From: CAZQYC01 sp043746555
Lineage (GTDB): Bacteria > Pseudomonadota > Gammaproteobacteria > Steroidobacterales > Steroidobacteraceae
Reading direction: 5' to 3'
Assembly (NCBI GenBank): GCA_043746555.1
Contig: JAYTQU010000374.1
Coordinates: forward strand, 1-10,103
DNA: 10,103 nt
A model generated the notes under the pieces. The model was not told the DNA's origin. It was given only the letters and a program-made list of their open reading frames with translations, and ran no database searches. Below are positions 1 to 6,720 of this stretch, in pieces. A program made the position numbers and the translations under genes. Numbering within the stretch: the first letter of the stretch is position 1; the number at the start of each line of letters is the position of its first letter.

Positions 1-557
1 CATTTACCGATTAGATCGTTTGGCGTATGAAAGTTGACGGGGGTCACCATGGTAATCAAATTTTTTACATTCTGCGGATGCAACGCCGTGTAACACAGAC
101 TGAGCGTTCCGCCCTGGCAAACGCCGACCAGATTAACTTGGGTCTCGCCGCGAATGCGCAGCACCGCTTGTACGCAGTGATGCAAATAACGATTCACGTA
201 GTCGTTCAAGTCCAGATAGCGATCGGAACCGTCCGGCGAACCCCACTCGATCAAGAACACATCGAGATCTTGATTCAATAAACTGCGAATCAGCGAACGA
301 TCTTCCTGCAGGTCCATCATCGATGGACGATTGATAAGCGCGTAGCAAATGAGAATCGCCGGACCCGAAGCGAACGCTTCGCCGGCCTTATAGCGATACA
401 GCGTTATTTTATCTTCCGAATACACCGCATCGCGCGGTGTGCAACCCGGCGCAACTTGCTTCGCGTTCGCCAATGCATGTAACGCACCGTTCAATTTTTC
501 GCGATACGCCCGTGCGTCGCTGCGAGCTTGTGCGTCTGAGATATTAAGAAGCGACAT
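1..557 (-). CDS. phaC: Class III poly(3-hydroxyalkanoate) synthase, catalytic subunit PhaC (partial, 3' end outside window)
   Basis: PhaC polymerises (R)-3-hydroxyacyl-CoA into polyhydroxyalkanoate at the granule surface, as a complex with PhaE. The first 185 codons are present and the rest lies beyond the left edge, so no stop codon is seen. Translation from the ATG at 557-555 gives an alpha/beta-hydrolase start with the class III landmarks: YALINRPSMMDLQ near residues 72-84, FLIEWGSPD near 101-109, and the lipase-like box GVCQGG at 145-150 whose Cys147 is the expected catalytic nucleophile (Cys149 in Allochromatium vinosum PhaC). The segment ends in MVTPVNFHTPNDLIGK. The Asp and His of the triad would lie outside the window. 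The ATG shares its A with the phaE stop (TGATG), so translational coupling in a phaE-phaC operon is likely. The reading frame has no defect. Confidence 0.95.
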   Translation of the reverse strand, partial: MSLLNISDAQARSDARAYREKLNGALHALANAKQVAPGCTPRDAVYSEDKITLYRYKAGEAFASGPAILICYALINRPSMMDLQEDRSLIRSLLNQDLDVFLIEWGSPDGSDRYLDLNDYVNRYLHHCVQAVLRIRGETQVNLVGVCQGGTLSLCYTALHPQNVKNLITMVTPVNFHTPNDLIGK

Positions 558-1297
558 CAGCGTTTGCTCCGTGTTGCGCTTTTATCAACCGCGGCTTCGA
601 GCGATTCGATTCGCTCGCGCAGTTCCTTTAGTCGCTTGTGCGTCGAATTCAGTTCCGCGCGCGTCGGCAGGTCGAGCGATTTCAAAAATGCTTCGGCGAT
701 CGTCTGCTGCGCGATGCGCAAACGCGTCCCCGCATTAACCAACTCGCCTTGTAGCAGTCCGAACACTTCGCCGCGCGAGTGCTGCGCGAACGCCTGTTCG
801 CCGCACTCTATCCACAGTTCGTAAAGGCGACGCGTATCGGTGACGCTCTCGCCGTTGTTCGCGAGGGACTCAACTTTCGCCGTCAGTAATTCCAGCGCAT
901 CGCTATGTATTTTTGCGATCGCCGCGCTCATCTGCCCCGCGATGCGCTGGTAGTCGCCGAGCGCGCGCGACAGTTGCTGCGCGTGAGCTTGGTGTTCGCG
1001 AAAATAGCCGACGGGTGCGAGGTCGAGCCAGCGAGCGAAAGGCGGCGTTGGTCCGGGGCTACTGCGATTGCCGAACAACTCGAACACCGCATCGCTTGCG
1101 GTCGACACCAAACCGGGAGCGAGTTCCGCAAGTTGACGCGCCAACTCCTGCGCTTGAGGCGACAGACCCTGAATGATCGTTTGCCAAAATTGCGGCGTTT
1201 GTTCCGCTGAATTCACAACGGGCGGTACGGGCGCGGCGAACCAGCGTTCCGTGATTTCACGTTGCGCGGCGAGCCAAGCGTCGATGTGGTCGCTCAT
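557..1297 (-). CDS. phaE: Class III PHA synthase subunit PhaE
   Basis: PhaE is the non-catalytic partner that activates PhaC in class III PHA synthases. The predicted protein is 246 aa, shorter than the roughly 350 aa of A. vinosum PhaE. Visible family traits are an N-terminal DAWLAAQREITERWF segment, a helical middle, a YELWIECGEQAFAQ segment near residues 158-171, and the hallmark C-terminal LDLPTRAELN followed by a charged heptad-like helix HKRLKELRERIESLEAAV, predicted coiled coil. The frame stays open upstream to a GTG at 1366, but ATG 1297 is preferred because the extra 23 residues resemble no PhaE N-terminus; neither start has a good Shine-Dalgarno sequence. The next gene, phaC, overlaps the stop by one base. 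Identity rests on the C-terminal motif and the phaC neighbour, since PhaE sequences diverge quickly. Confidence 0.9.
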   Translation of the reverse strand: MSDHIDAWLAAQREITERWFAAPVPPVVNSAEQTPQFWQTIIQGLSPQAQELARQLAELAPGLVSTASDAVFELFGNRSSPGPTPPFARWLDLAPVGYFREHQAHAQQLSRALGDYQRIAGQMSAAIAKIHSDALELLTAKVESLANNGESVTDTRRLYELWIECGEQAFAQHSRGEVFGLLQGELVNAGTRLRIAQQTIAEAFLKSLDLPTRAELNSTHKRLKELRERIESLEAAVDKSATRSKR

Positions 1298-1386
1298 TGG
1301 AAAAACAATCGCCCACGATGGAGCAGTAATTGGGCGGATATTGTGCCTGATTGGCGCGTCCGCCACAGCCGCGAACTCAAGAATTC

Positions 1387-1424
1387 GTCATTCCGAGTCG
1401 TTGGATCGGTATGACCGCGACTCG
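1387..1424. repeat. Imperfect inverted repeat, possible REP-like or regulatory hairpin
   Basis: GTCATTCCGA (1387-1396) and TCGGTATGAC (1406-1415) are reverse complements with one mismatch and a 9-nt loop. An overlapping alternative stem pairs CGAGTCG (1394-1400) with CGACTCG (1418-1424) around a 17-nt loop. The two stems exclude each other. GTCATTCC at one end is reminiscent of REP or MITE-type intergenic repeats in proteobacteria, but this window has only one copy and there is no T tract, so it is not a classical terminator. Its function is unknown. Confidence 0.5.
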
Positions 1425-1508
1425 AAAAACGGCAGGAGTCCAATGCGGCTTGTCGATTACCGAGACAAACTTACTGTACGACTGCATCCTGAAGACATCA
1501 TTAGCGAT

Positions 1509-1540
1509 CGGGTCATATCGCTCCGATATCCCGCTATAAT
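1509..1540 (+). promoter_or_regulatory. glgA promoter -10 box with overlapping palindromic operator candidate
   Basis: A perfect TATAAT lies at 1535-1540, 29 bp before the glgA ATG. The expected -35 position, around 1512-1517, reads GTCATA and is a poor match, which suggests a need for an activator or a weak promoter. Directly upstream is a palindrome: CGGG (1509-1512), two unpaired bases, ATATCG (1515-1520), a 3-nt spacer, CGATAT (1524-1529) and CCCG (1530-1533). It fills the -35 to -10 spacer, a typical place for an operator. That a regulator binds here is inference. Confidence 0.6.
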
Positions 1541-1569
1541 TGATTGCTCACATCAATAAAAAGACTTTC

Positions 1570-3024
1570 ATGAAGATCTGCTTTGTTGCTTCCGAAGTCG
1601 CGCCACTTTCCAAAACCGGCGGACTCGCCGATGTATCCGGCGCACTGCCGCGCCATTTGCACACGCTCGACCACGATGTGCGCATATTTACGCCATTGCA
1701 CGCCACAATCGATCAATCGCCGTTGCAACTGCAATCGGTACCGGAGTTCACGGATGTGCCTGTGCTTCTTGGAGCACGAGAGTTTCGCTGCTCAGTTCTC
1801 ACCTGCACACTGCCCGGCTCCGAGGTCCCGATCTACTTGATCGACTGCCCGGCGCTCTACAATCGAACGACTATTTATACCAATGGCGACGATGAACATT
1901 TGCGTTTCCTGCTTTTGCAGTTCGTAACGCTGGAGGCGTGCCAGCGATTGAAGTTCGCACCCGACATTCTGCATTGCAACGATTGGCACACGGCGCTGTT
2001 ACCGTTGTTACTGAAGACGCACTACGGATGGGATCGATTATTCGCTCGCACGCGCACGCTGTTGTCGATTCACAATATCGGATTTCAAGGTCAATTCAGT
2101 TCGAGCACTTTGGCAGCGGCGAAACTATCCGACTTCGCAAAGCAACTGGACGCCGAAGATCTAGCCAACGGCCGGATCAATTGGTTGAAAGAAGGCATTC
2201 GTCATGCGCATCGCGTATGCACAGTGAGCCCGAGTTACGCGCGCGAAATTTGCGAGCCCGTCGGCGGTCACGGTTTGGACGGCGCGCTAAATGCACGCGG
2301 CGATGAAATCGCAGGAACTTTGAATGGCGTCGATTATGCCGAGTGGAATCCGGCATCGGATGCGCGCTTACCGCATTGTTATCGGCCCGCAGACTTGTCG
2401 GGAAAGCTGCGCATGAAGCGCGCGCTCCTTAAGTCATGCCACTTGCACGAAAACGACAGAGTCCCGCTGGTCGGGAACATCTCGCGACTCACCAAACAGA
2501 AGGGCTTCGACTTGGTGGTTGAAGTCATGCCGGAGCTATTGCAGCAGCGCGAATTTGCGTTTTGTTCGCTGGGCAGCGGTGAGGCGCATTACGAAGACTT
2601 TTTCACCGATTTGGCGAATCGTTTTCCGGAGCGCGTGTTCTTCAGTAGAGGTTACGACGAAGATCTCGCACATTGGATCGAAGCCGGCAGCGACATGTTC
2701 CTCATGCCGTCGATGTACGAACCTTGCGGTCTCAACCAACTGTACAGCCTAAAATACGGCACGATCCCTATCGTGCGAAGCACCGGCGGCTTGGCGGATT
2801 CCGTGCAGATGTGGGATGCAGCAACGCGAAAAGGCACGGGCGTGGTGTTCAACGACTACGATGTACCCGCGATCCGCTGGGCGCTACACACGGCACTCGA
2901 TTTATTCAAGGATCGCACTGCCTGGTCGCAACTCATGCAGAACGGCATGGCGATGGATTTTTCTTGGGAACGACAGGCGAAAGAATATTTAGCGTTGTAT
3001 CGAGAAATGGGCGGATCGACGTAG
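1570..3024 (+). CDS. glgA: Glycogen synthase GlgA (ADP-glucose type, GT5)
   Basis: GlgA transfers glucose from ADP-glucose to the non-reducing end of an alpha-1,4-glucan in the cytoplasm. The protein is 484 aa, close to the 477 aa of the E. coli enzyme. The N-terminal GT-B domain begins MKICFVASEVAPLSKTGGLADV, with Lys15 of KTGGL matching the ADP-glucose-binding lysine. CNDWHTALL lies at 136-144 and IHNIGFQGQF at 167-176. The C-terminal domain has GNISRLTKQKGFD (302-314; Arg306 and Lys311 match the catalytic-site pair of E. coli), PSMYEPCGLNQLYSLKYGT (380-398; Glu384 in the conserved EPCGL) and RSTGGLADSV. ATG 1570 is chosen over an in-frame TTG at 1540 because the latter overlaps the -10 box and the family begins at MKI. 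The ribosome site is weak (AAAAAGA about 7 bases before). The gene is convergent with the lipoprotein gene, with a 6-bp gap and no obvious terminator between them. Confidence 0.97.
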   Translation: MKICFVASEVAPLSKTGGLADVSGALPRHLHTLDHDVRIFTPLHATIDQSPLQLQSVPEFTDVPVLLGAREFRCSVLTCTLPGSEVPIYLIDCPALYNRTTIYTNGDDEHLRFLLLQFVTLEACQRLKFAPDILHCNDWHTALLPLLLKTHYGWDRLFARTRTLLSIHNIGFQGQFSSSTLAAAKLSDFAKQLDAEDLANGRINWLKEGIRHAHRVCTVSPSYAREICEPVGGHGLDGALNARGDEIAGTLNGVDYAEWNPASDARLPHCYRPADLSGKLRMKRALLKSCHLHENDRVPLVGNISRLTKQKGFDLVVEVMPELLQQREFAFCSLGSGEAHYEDFFTDLANRFPERVFFSRGYDEDLAHWIEAGSDMFLMPSMYEPCGLNQLYSLKYGTIPIVRSTGGLADSVQMWDAATRKGTGVVFNDYDVPAIRWALHTALDLFKDRTAWSQLMQNGMAMDFSWERQAKEYLALYREMGGST

Positions 3025-3030
3025 AGACGT

Positions 3031-3492
3031 TTATTTGCGGCCGAGATCCACCATCCCGCTTTCGCTGAATTTTATTTTTGGACTGAGCGGTAGATCGACC
3101 ACGACACTGCCTTCGAAGTTGTATTGAATGTCGCGGCGATCGGTGCCGGTAAGCCGTGAGAGCAATCGACCGATGCTGCTGACAAAATTCGTGTGCACCG
3201 CGAGATCGAATTCCTGCTCGCCATTGGCTGGCACGACAAACGGGACTTGCGATTCTCCTTCCGCAAAACTATCGCCTTCGAGAAATAGTTTGTAGTCGAT
3301 TCGTTTGATCGGCAGTGCTCGCGCGTTCGGATTGCTGACGCGCACACGCACCCGAAACTGTTGAGCAAAGACGTCGGCCGATGTCATATTCGCGCCGACA
3401 ATCGTCAAGCGCGGCGCTTGAAGTTTGCCGGTGATGCACGCGACAAGGAGCGTTGCGACGAGTAACGCCAGTATCGATTTGGAAATTCTCAC
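3031..3492 (-). CDS. Small LEA-type-2 / WHy-domain lipoprotein
   Basis: This 153-aa protein has a lipoprotein signal peptide: a short basic N-terminus, a hydrophobic run and a lipobox LLVAC with the lipidated cysteine at residue 19. The rest resembles the LEA14/WHy beta-sandwich: a PRLTIVGANMTSADVFAQQFRVRVRVSNPNARALPIKRIDYKLFL-like layout with the diagnostic NPN (near residues 54-56), then PFVVPANGEQEFDL and a C-terminal strand ending in LGRK. Such proteins sit in the envelope of many proteobacteria and their role is not settled; a stress or desiccation link is inferred from plant relatives. The start is GTG at 3492 with only a weak upstream GAG-rich element. It lies 20 bp downstream of the glgC stop on the same strand, so co-transcription with glgC is likely. 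Confidence 0.8.
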   Translation of the reverse strand: MRISKSILALLVATLLVACITGKLQAPRLTIVGANMTSADVFAQQFRVRVRVSNPNARALPIKRIDYKLFLEGDSFAEGESQVPFVVPANGEQEFDLAVHTNFVSSIGRLLSRLTGTDRRDIQYNFEGSVVVDLPLSPKIKFSESGMVDLGRK

Positions 3493-3512
3493 GATTGACG
3501 CTCGATGATCGG

Positions 3513-4805
3513 CTATGGCGATCGCAGTTTAGACAGCATTTCGCGGGTCGCAAGAACGACGCCCTTCTCGGTGATATAGAAACGCCGCGCGTCGTCTTCG
3601 CGATTGACGCCGATCTGAAGGCGATCGGGGACAACGCCCGCCGTGTCGATAATCGCGTTTCGCACGATGCAGCCGTTGCCAATACGCACGTCCGGAAAAA
3701 GCAACGAACGCTCGACCACGCTACCGGCTTCAACACGCACGTTGGTGAATAGCAGCGAGTCGCGCACAGTGGCGCCCGAGATGATACAACCGCCCGAGAC
3801 CATCGAATCCAACGCCATACCGCGTCGCGACTCTTCGTTGAACACGAATTTAGCCGGCGGCTGTTGGCGTTGAAAAGTCCAGATCGGCCATTGTTCGTCG
3901 TAGATGTTGAGTTCGGGATTGACGCGAATAAGTTCCATGTTCGCTTCGTAAAATGCATCGACCGTGCCGACATCGCGCCAGTATTTTTGCACGCGACTAC
4001 GCGTGTCTTGAAACGGATGTGCATACACACGATGCGTATCTATGGCTTTAGGAATAATGTTGCGACCGAAATCATGCTTGGTATCCGGTTGTACTGCGTC
4101 TGCTTCGAGCATCTTGTACAGCAACTTGGCGTTGAACACGTAGATGCCCATGGACGCGAGCGCGAGATGCTCGCGTCCGGGAATTCCGTCGGGATGCGCG
4201 GGCTTTTCGGCAAACTTCACGATACGCTGCTGCTCGTCGGCCGTCATGACGCCAAAGGCGCGCGCCTCTTCGCAAGGAACCTCCACCACGCCGACCGTGA
4301 TGTCCGCTTTGCGTTCGACATGCTGCGCAATCATCGGACCGTAATCCATCTTGTAGATGTGATCGCCGGCTAACACCAACACTAATCGCGGACGATGCAG
4401 CTTGATGATTTGTAAATTCTGAAACAGCGAATCGGCCGTACCGCGATACCACTGATCGCCAAGCTGTTGTTGGGCCGGAATCACTTCAATGAACTCACCG
4501 AATTCACCGCCCAAAAAACCCCAGCCGCGTTGCATATGCTTGATCAACGAGTGCGCTTTGTATTGCGTCATCACGCTGATGCGTCGAATGCCGGAGTTGA
4601 CGCAATTGGACAACACAAAATCGATGATGCGAAACTTGCCGCCGAAATGAGTCGCCGGCTTGCAACGATGATCGGTCAAAGCTTTTAGGCGTTCGCCGCG
4701 ACCGCCCGCCATCACGACAGCGAGCGTGCTGTGAGTTAGACGACTAACATAGCGACGCGTCGGAACGCTCTGTTGGAATGGCGTAGCAACATTGTTTTCG
4801 GGCAT
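3513..4805 (-). CDS. glgC: Glucose-1-phosphate adenylyltransferase GlgC (ADP-glucose pyrophosphorylase)
   Basis: GlgC makes ADP-glucose and pyrophosphate from ATP and glucose-1-phosphate, the committed and allosterically controlled step of glycogen synthesis. At 430 aa it matches E. coli GlgC (431). Residues 30-65 carry VVMAGGRGERLKAL and KPATHFGGKFRIIDF; WYRGTADSLFQN is at 119-130; LAGDHIYKMDY with Asp148 (E. coli Asp142) at 145-155; FAEKP with Lys201 (E. coli Lys195, glucose-1-P binding) at 198-202; ASMGIYVF at 217-224. The C-terminal third (about 330-390) is the left-handed beta-helix with hexapeptide-like repeats. ATG 4805 is preferred to an in-frame TTG at 4841: TAAGG lies 8 bases upstream and the length then fits the family. 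The residue aligned with E. coli Lys39, part of the fructose-1,6-bisphosphate activator site, is His46 here. The lipoprotein gene follows after 20 bp. Confidence 0.97.
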   Translation of the reverse strand: MPENNVATPFQQSVPTRRYVSRLTHSTLAVVMAGGRGERLKALTDHRCKPATHFGGKFRIIDFVLSNCVNSGIRRISVMTQYKAHSLIKHMQRGWGFLGGEFGEFIEVIPAQQQLGDQWYRGTADSLFQNLQIIKLHRPRLVLVLAGDHIYKMDYGPMIAQHVERKADITVGVVEVPCEEARAFGVMTADEQQRIVKFAEKPAHPDGIPGREHLALASMGIYVFNAKLLYKMLEADAVQPDTKHDFGRNIIPKAIDTHRVYAHPFQDTRSRVQKYWRDVGTVDAFYEANMELIRVNPELNIYDEQWPIWTFQRQQPPAKFVFNEESRRGMALDSMVSGGCIISGATVRDSLLFTNVRVEAGSVVERSLLFPDVRIGNGCIVRNAIIDTAGVVPDRLQIGVNREDDARRFYITEKGVVLATREMLSKLRSP

Positions 4806-4856
4806 GATGGGAACCTTACCATGCCGCAGTGAATCGCCCAACCTCGATAAGCTCTA

Positions 4857-5465
4857 ATGACGCCAATTTTTTTTATTCGGCATACGATGCGTCTAGCGGT
4901 TCTGCTGACGCTGTCGATGGGGGCGCAAGCGGGCGACGGCAAAAGCGCGGAGAAGCCGATAGCGCCACTTCGCTGTCTAGCCGACGGTCGCGGTTTTTTT
5001 CGCGCACGCATCGGCGGATCGATAAAGGCCGAACTCGACTGGAACAACGACGGCACCGAATGCACCGGCGACACTCGTCCAAGCGGCGGCGTACGCATGC
5101 GGTTCAGTCACGCATTCGGGAAGGCGGGCGAACAACTGGTTTTCGTTTTCGGCATTCCGTCATTGCGAGAAGGACAGCCCGACCGCAATTTACCGGTAAA
5201 CCTCACCGTCATTCGTCAAGGAGCCGGACAGTTCTTCGGTACGACCGGCGACGATAAATGCACGATCGATGCGTTGAACCAGGAAGCCATCGTCGGCATT
5301 CCGCATCGCAGTCGCAGCTATCGCGTGATTGCGCGAGGATTTTGCATGCAACCGGCGCCGTCGATTAGCGGCAAAGGCGCGGTGTTACTCACACGCTTTG
5401 ATTTTTCCGGACGAGTCGATTTCAACGAAGAAGATGATGCGACCGACGTACTCAAGGCTCGATGA
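4857..5465 (+). CDS. Exported protein of unknown function with four cysteines
   Basis: I do not recognise a named family, though similar uncharacterised proteins of the same pattern probably exist in other Gammaproteobacteria. The product is 202 aa from ATG 4857; an in-frame ATG at 4887 gives 192 aa starting MRLAVLLTLSMGAQA, a cleaner signal peptide with an AxA cleavage site. Neither start has a strong ribosome site, so the start is uncertain. The mature part holds four cysteines (40, 69, 135 and 163), which suggests two disulphides in the periplasm. Distinct segments are AELDWNNDGTECTGD, LVFVFGIP, NLPVNLTVIRQG, GDDKCTID and a C-terminal TRFDFSGRV. It is divergent from glgC across only 51 bp and lies 31 bp upstream of the DUF192 gene on the same strand, so the two may form an operon. 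Confidence 0.75.
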   Translation: MTPIFFIRHTMRLAVLLTLSMGAQAGDGKSAEKPIAPLRCLADGRGFFRARIGGSIKAELDWNNDGTECTGDTRPSGGVRMRFSHAFGKAGEQLVFVFGIPSLREGQPDRNLPVNLTVIRQGAGQFFGTTGDDKCTIDALNQEAIVGIPHRSRSYRVIARGFCMQPAPSISGKGAVLLTRFDFSGRVDFNEEDDATDVLKAR

Positions 5466-5496
5466 ACTAACCGTTTAAGCTCCGGGTCAATAGCAT

Positions 5497-5973
5497 ATGA
5501 AAAAACTTTTCCTCGGCCTAGGTCTGTTGCTCGCTGCTGTCGCTGCAACGGCCGACTCGCCGCTCCCGCTCTCCGCTTTTCCACAATCGACATTGGAAAT
5601 TGCGACGCCCGATGCGCGCCTGCATCGCTTCAATATTTGGGTGGCCGACAACGATCGATTGCGTGAGCAGGGGTTTATGTTCATCAAACATATCGACGAC
5701 AATGCCGGCATGTTGTTTGTTTACTCCGAGCCTCATCGCATCGCAATGTGGATGGAAAACACCCTGATTCCACTCGACATGCTATTCATTCGAAGCGACG
5801 GCCGCGTTGTCAGCATTGCCAAAACCGCGACGCCCTTATCGCTGAAGACCATCGAATCTACCGAAGACGTTGTCGCCGCCTTGGAATTGAAAGGCGGAAC
5901 TGCGGCCGCATTGAATATTCACAAAGGCGCGATTGTCATCCATCCATTTTTTTCCAAGACAAAGACACGATAG
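5497..5973 (+). CDS. Exported DUF192 family protein
   Basis: The 158-aa protein starts with a classical signal peptide (MKKLFLGLGLLLAAVAATA, cleavage near residue 19). Residues 30-152 match the DUF192 pattern: REQGFMFIKHI, GMLFVYSEPHRIAMWMENTLIPLDMLFI with the family's MLF...W-M-NT-IPLDMLFI signature, then DGRVVSI and a C-terminal ALELKGGTAAALNIHKGAIV. DUF192 proteins are small, compact beta-rich domains of unknown biochemical role, common in bacteria and often secreted. The gene is complete with normal length. Its stop lies about 50 bp before the end of recognisable istA homology, so the insertion-sequence remnant abuts it directly; no terminator is visible between them. Confidence 0.9.
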   Translation: MKKLFLGLGLLLAAVAATADSPLPLSAFPQSTLEIATPDARLHRFNIWVADNDRLREQGFMFIKHIDDNAGMLFVYSEPHRIAMWMENTLIPLDMLFIRSDGRVVSIAKTATPLSLKTIESTEDVVAALELKGGTAAALNIHKGAIVIHPFFSKTKTR

Positions 5974-6025
5974 CCGTTACTTGCGAAATCGCTATAGCAT
6001 GCGTCACGGGCGCGGCTTGATTTGC

Positions 6026-6571
6026 AGCGCCGCCGAATGAACGAAGGCTTGCTCGCGCGGTCTCGCCCACGCTGTCGGATCGGCTTTCCACGCGACACGC
6101 CGGATACACTTGCCAGAGCATTTTAATGTCATCACGAACAACTACGGTCGCCGATATTCGCCATTCGCATGCAACGTCATCGCGCCCTGACCAAAGTCGG
6201 CCTGTGCGCTCTCATCCGGCATGTACTCAAGCACATCAAACCGCTCCGGCTCACGCACCTTGAGCGTACTCGTACTAACAAATCGCTTCACCCAGTTCTA
6301 CACTTGCGCAAAGCCATACTCGGTAATCAAATCCTGATAAATGCTCACCGCGTTGCGACCGAGGTGCACCTGCGCTGCAATTCACTCTCGATGCCGCTCA
6401 CACGCGGAAGGCGTGCGCAGTGACGATGATGTTGCGGTAGAGGTAACTGCGCCCGGTGAAGACCGCAACAAAAAACCCGATGGTCGGCGTGGGGGAATTC
6501 GAAGTGGTCGCTTGCCGGACGCGCTGATACGCGCGAATGGTTGATTGCAAACGGGATTTCAAGACGTTCAC
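6026..6571 (-). pseudogene. istA: IS21-family transposase istA, decayed 5' fragment
   Basis: Piecing frames together on the minus strand recovers an IS21-type IstA. It opens with GTG 6571 giving VNVLKSRLQSTIRAY, then NSP, and after a frame change TPSACERHRE-stop-IAAQVHLGRNAVSIYQDLITEYGF, a stop, NWVKRFV, REPERFDVLEYMPDESAQADFGQGAM, GEYRRP-stop-LFVMTLKCSGK, WKADPTAWARPREQAF and, after a second frame change near 6040, RSFGGA. The order and wording match IstA of IS21 relatives, including the DDE-domain start with its first Asp (AQADFGQGA). Damage: stops at 6384-6382, 6300-6298 and 6144-6142; a frameshift between about 6480 and 6440, possibly at a run of six T; a second near 6040; and an apparently shortened helix-turn-helix region near the start. 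Homology stops near 6026, so the rest of istA and all of istB are gone. It is not functional. Confidence 0.88.
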
Positions 6572-6593
6572 CCCTCGCCTCCTCATGCGAGGG
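6572..6593 (-). promoter_or_regulatory. istA ribosome binding site inside a perfect hairpin
   Basis: The minus strand has a strong Shine-Dalgarno GAGGAGG (6584-6578) six bases before GTG 6571. It overlaps a perfect 7-bp inverted repeat, CCCTCGC (6572-6578) and GCGAGGG (6587-6593), with an 8-nt loop that carries the GGAG. The 3' arm touches the start codon. A hairpin here would limit ribosome access, as known for read-through transcripts of IS10 and IS50. That it worked this way in this element is inference. Confidence 0.55.
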
Positions 6594-6720
6594 AAGCACC
6601 GTAACGTCCCGCCGCAGCGCTAACTCAGCGCTGGTGCATAAGCGTCAATTGGGAAAATTTAACGTACTTACAGATGGAGCAGTTTCGGTGGCCGCCGGGG
6701 TAACTGGCCAATTTGTTCCT
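6594..6720. mobile_element. Probable left-end region of the IS21 remnant
   Basis: Upstream of the istA start the sequence has features expected of an insertion-sequence end: two copies of CAGCGCT (6615-6621 and 6626-6632) 4 bp apart, an A/T-rich GGGAAAATTT at 6651-6660, and CTTACA at 6667-6672, which on the minus strand reads TGTAAG and could be the element tip. A further GGTGGCCGCCGGGG block follows at about 6688-6701 and may also belong to it. The exact end and any target duplication cannot be set, because the other end is lost. Confidence 0.35.

Larger units (their letters stand above)
1298..1569. promoter_or_regulatory. Divergent intergenic region between phaE and glgA
   Basis: This 272-bp gap should carry the promoters of both the PHA operon (leftwards) and glgA (rightwards). 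The rightward -10 box is clear and is listed separately with its palindrome, as is an inverted repeat in the middle. On the minus strand I found no convincing -35/-10 pair for phaE; CACAAT near 1340 is the best -10-like string but has no matching -35. No small open frame here looks coding. Confidence 0.6.

Noticed and set aside
1335..1350. Sigma-54-like GG-N10-GC on the minus strand upstream of phaE
   Set aside because: Only the GG and GC match; the TTGC block is missing, so it is no better than chance.
1298..1366. N-terminal extension of PhaE to a GTG at 1366
   Set aside because: The extra 23 residues look like no PhaE start, and MSDHIDAWLAAQREI is a natural N-terminus.
1938..2306. Open frame of about 120 codons inside glgA
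   Set aside because: Out-of-frame shadow of glgA, whose protein matches its family throughout.
6169..6423. 84-codon plus-strand open frame
   Set aside because: Antisense shadow of the istA pseudogene, whose minus-strand translation has clear family motifs.
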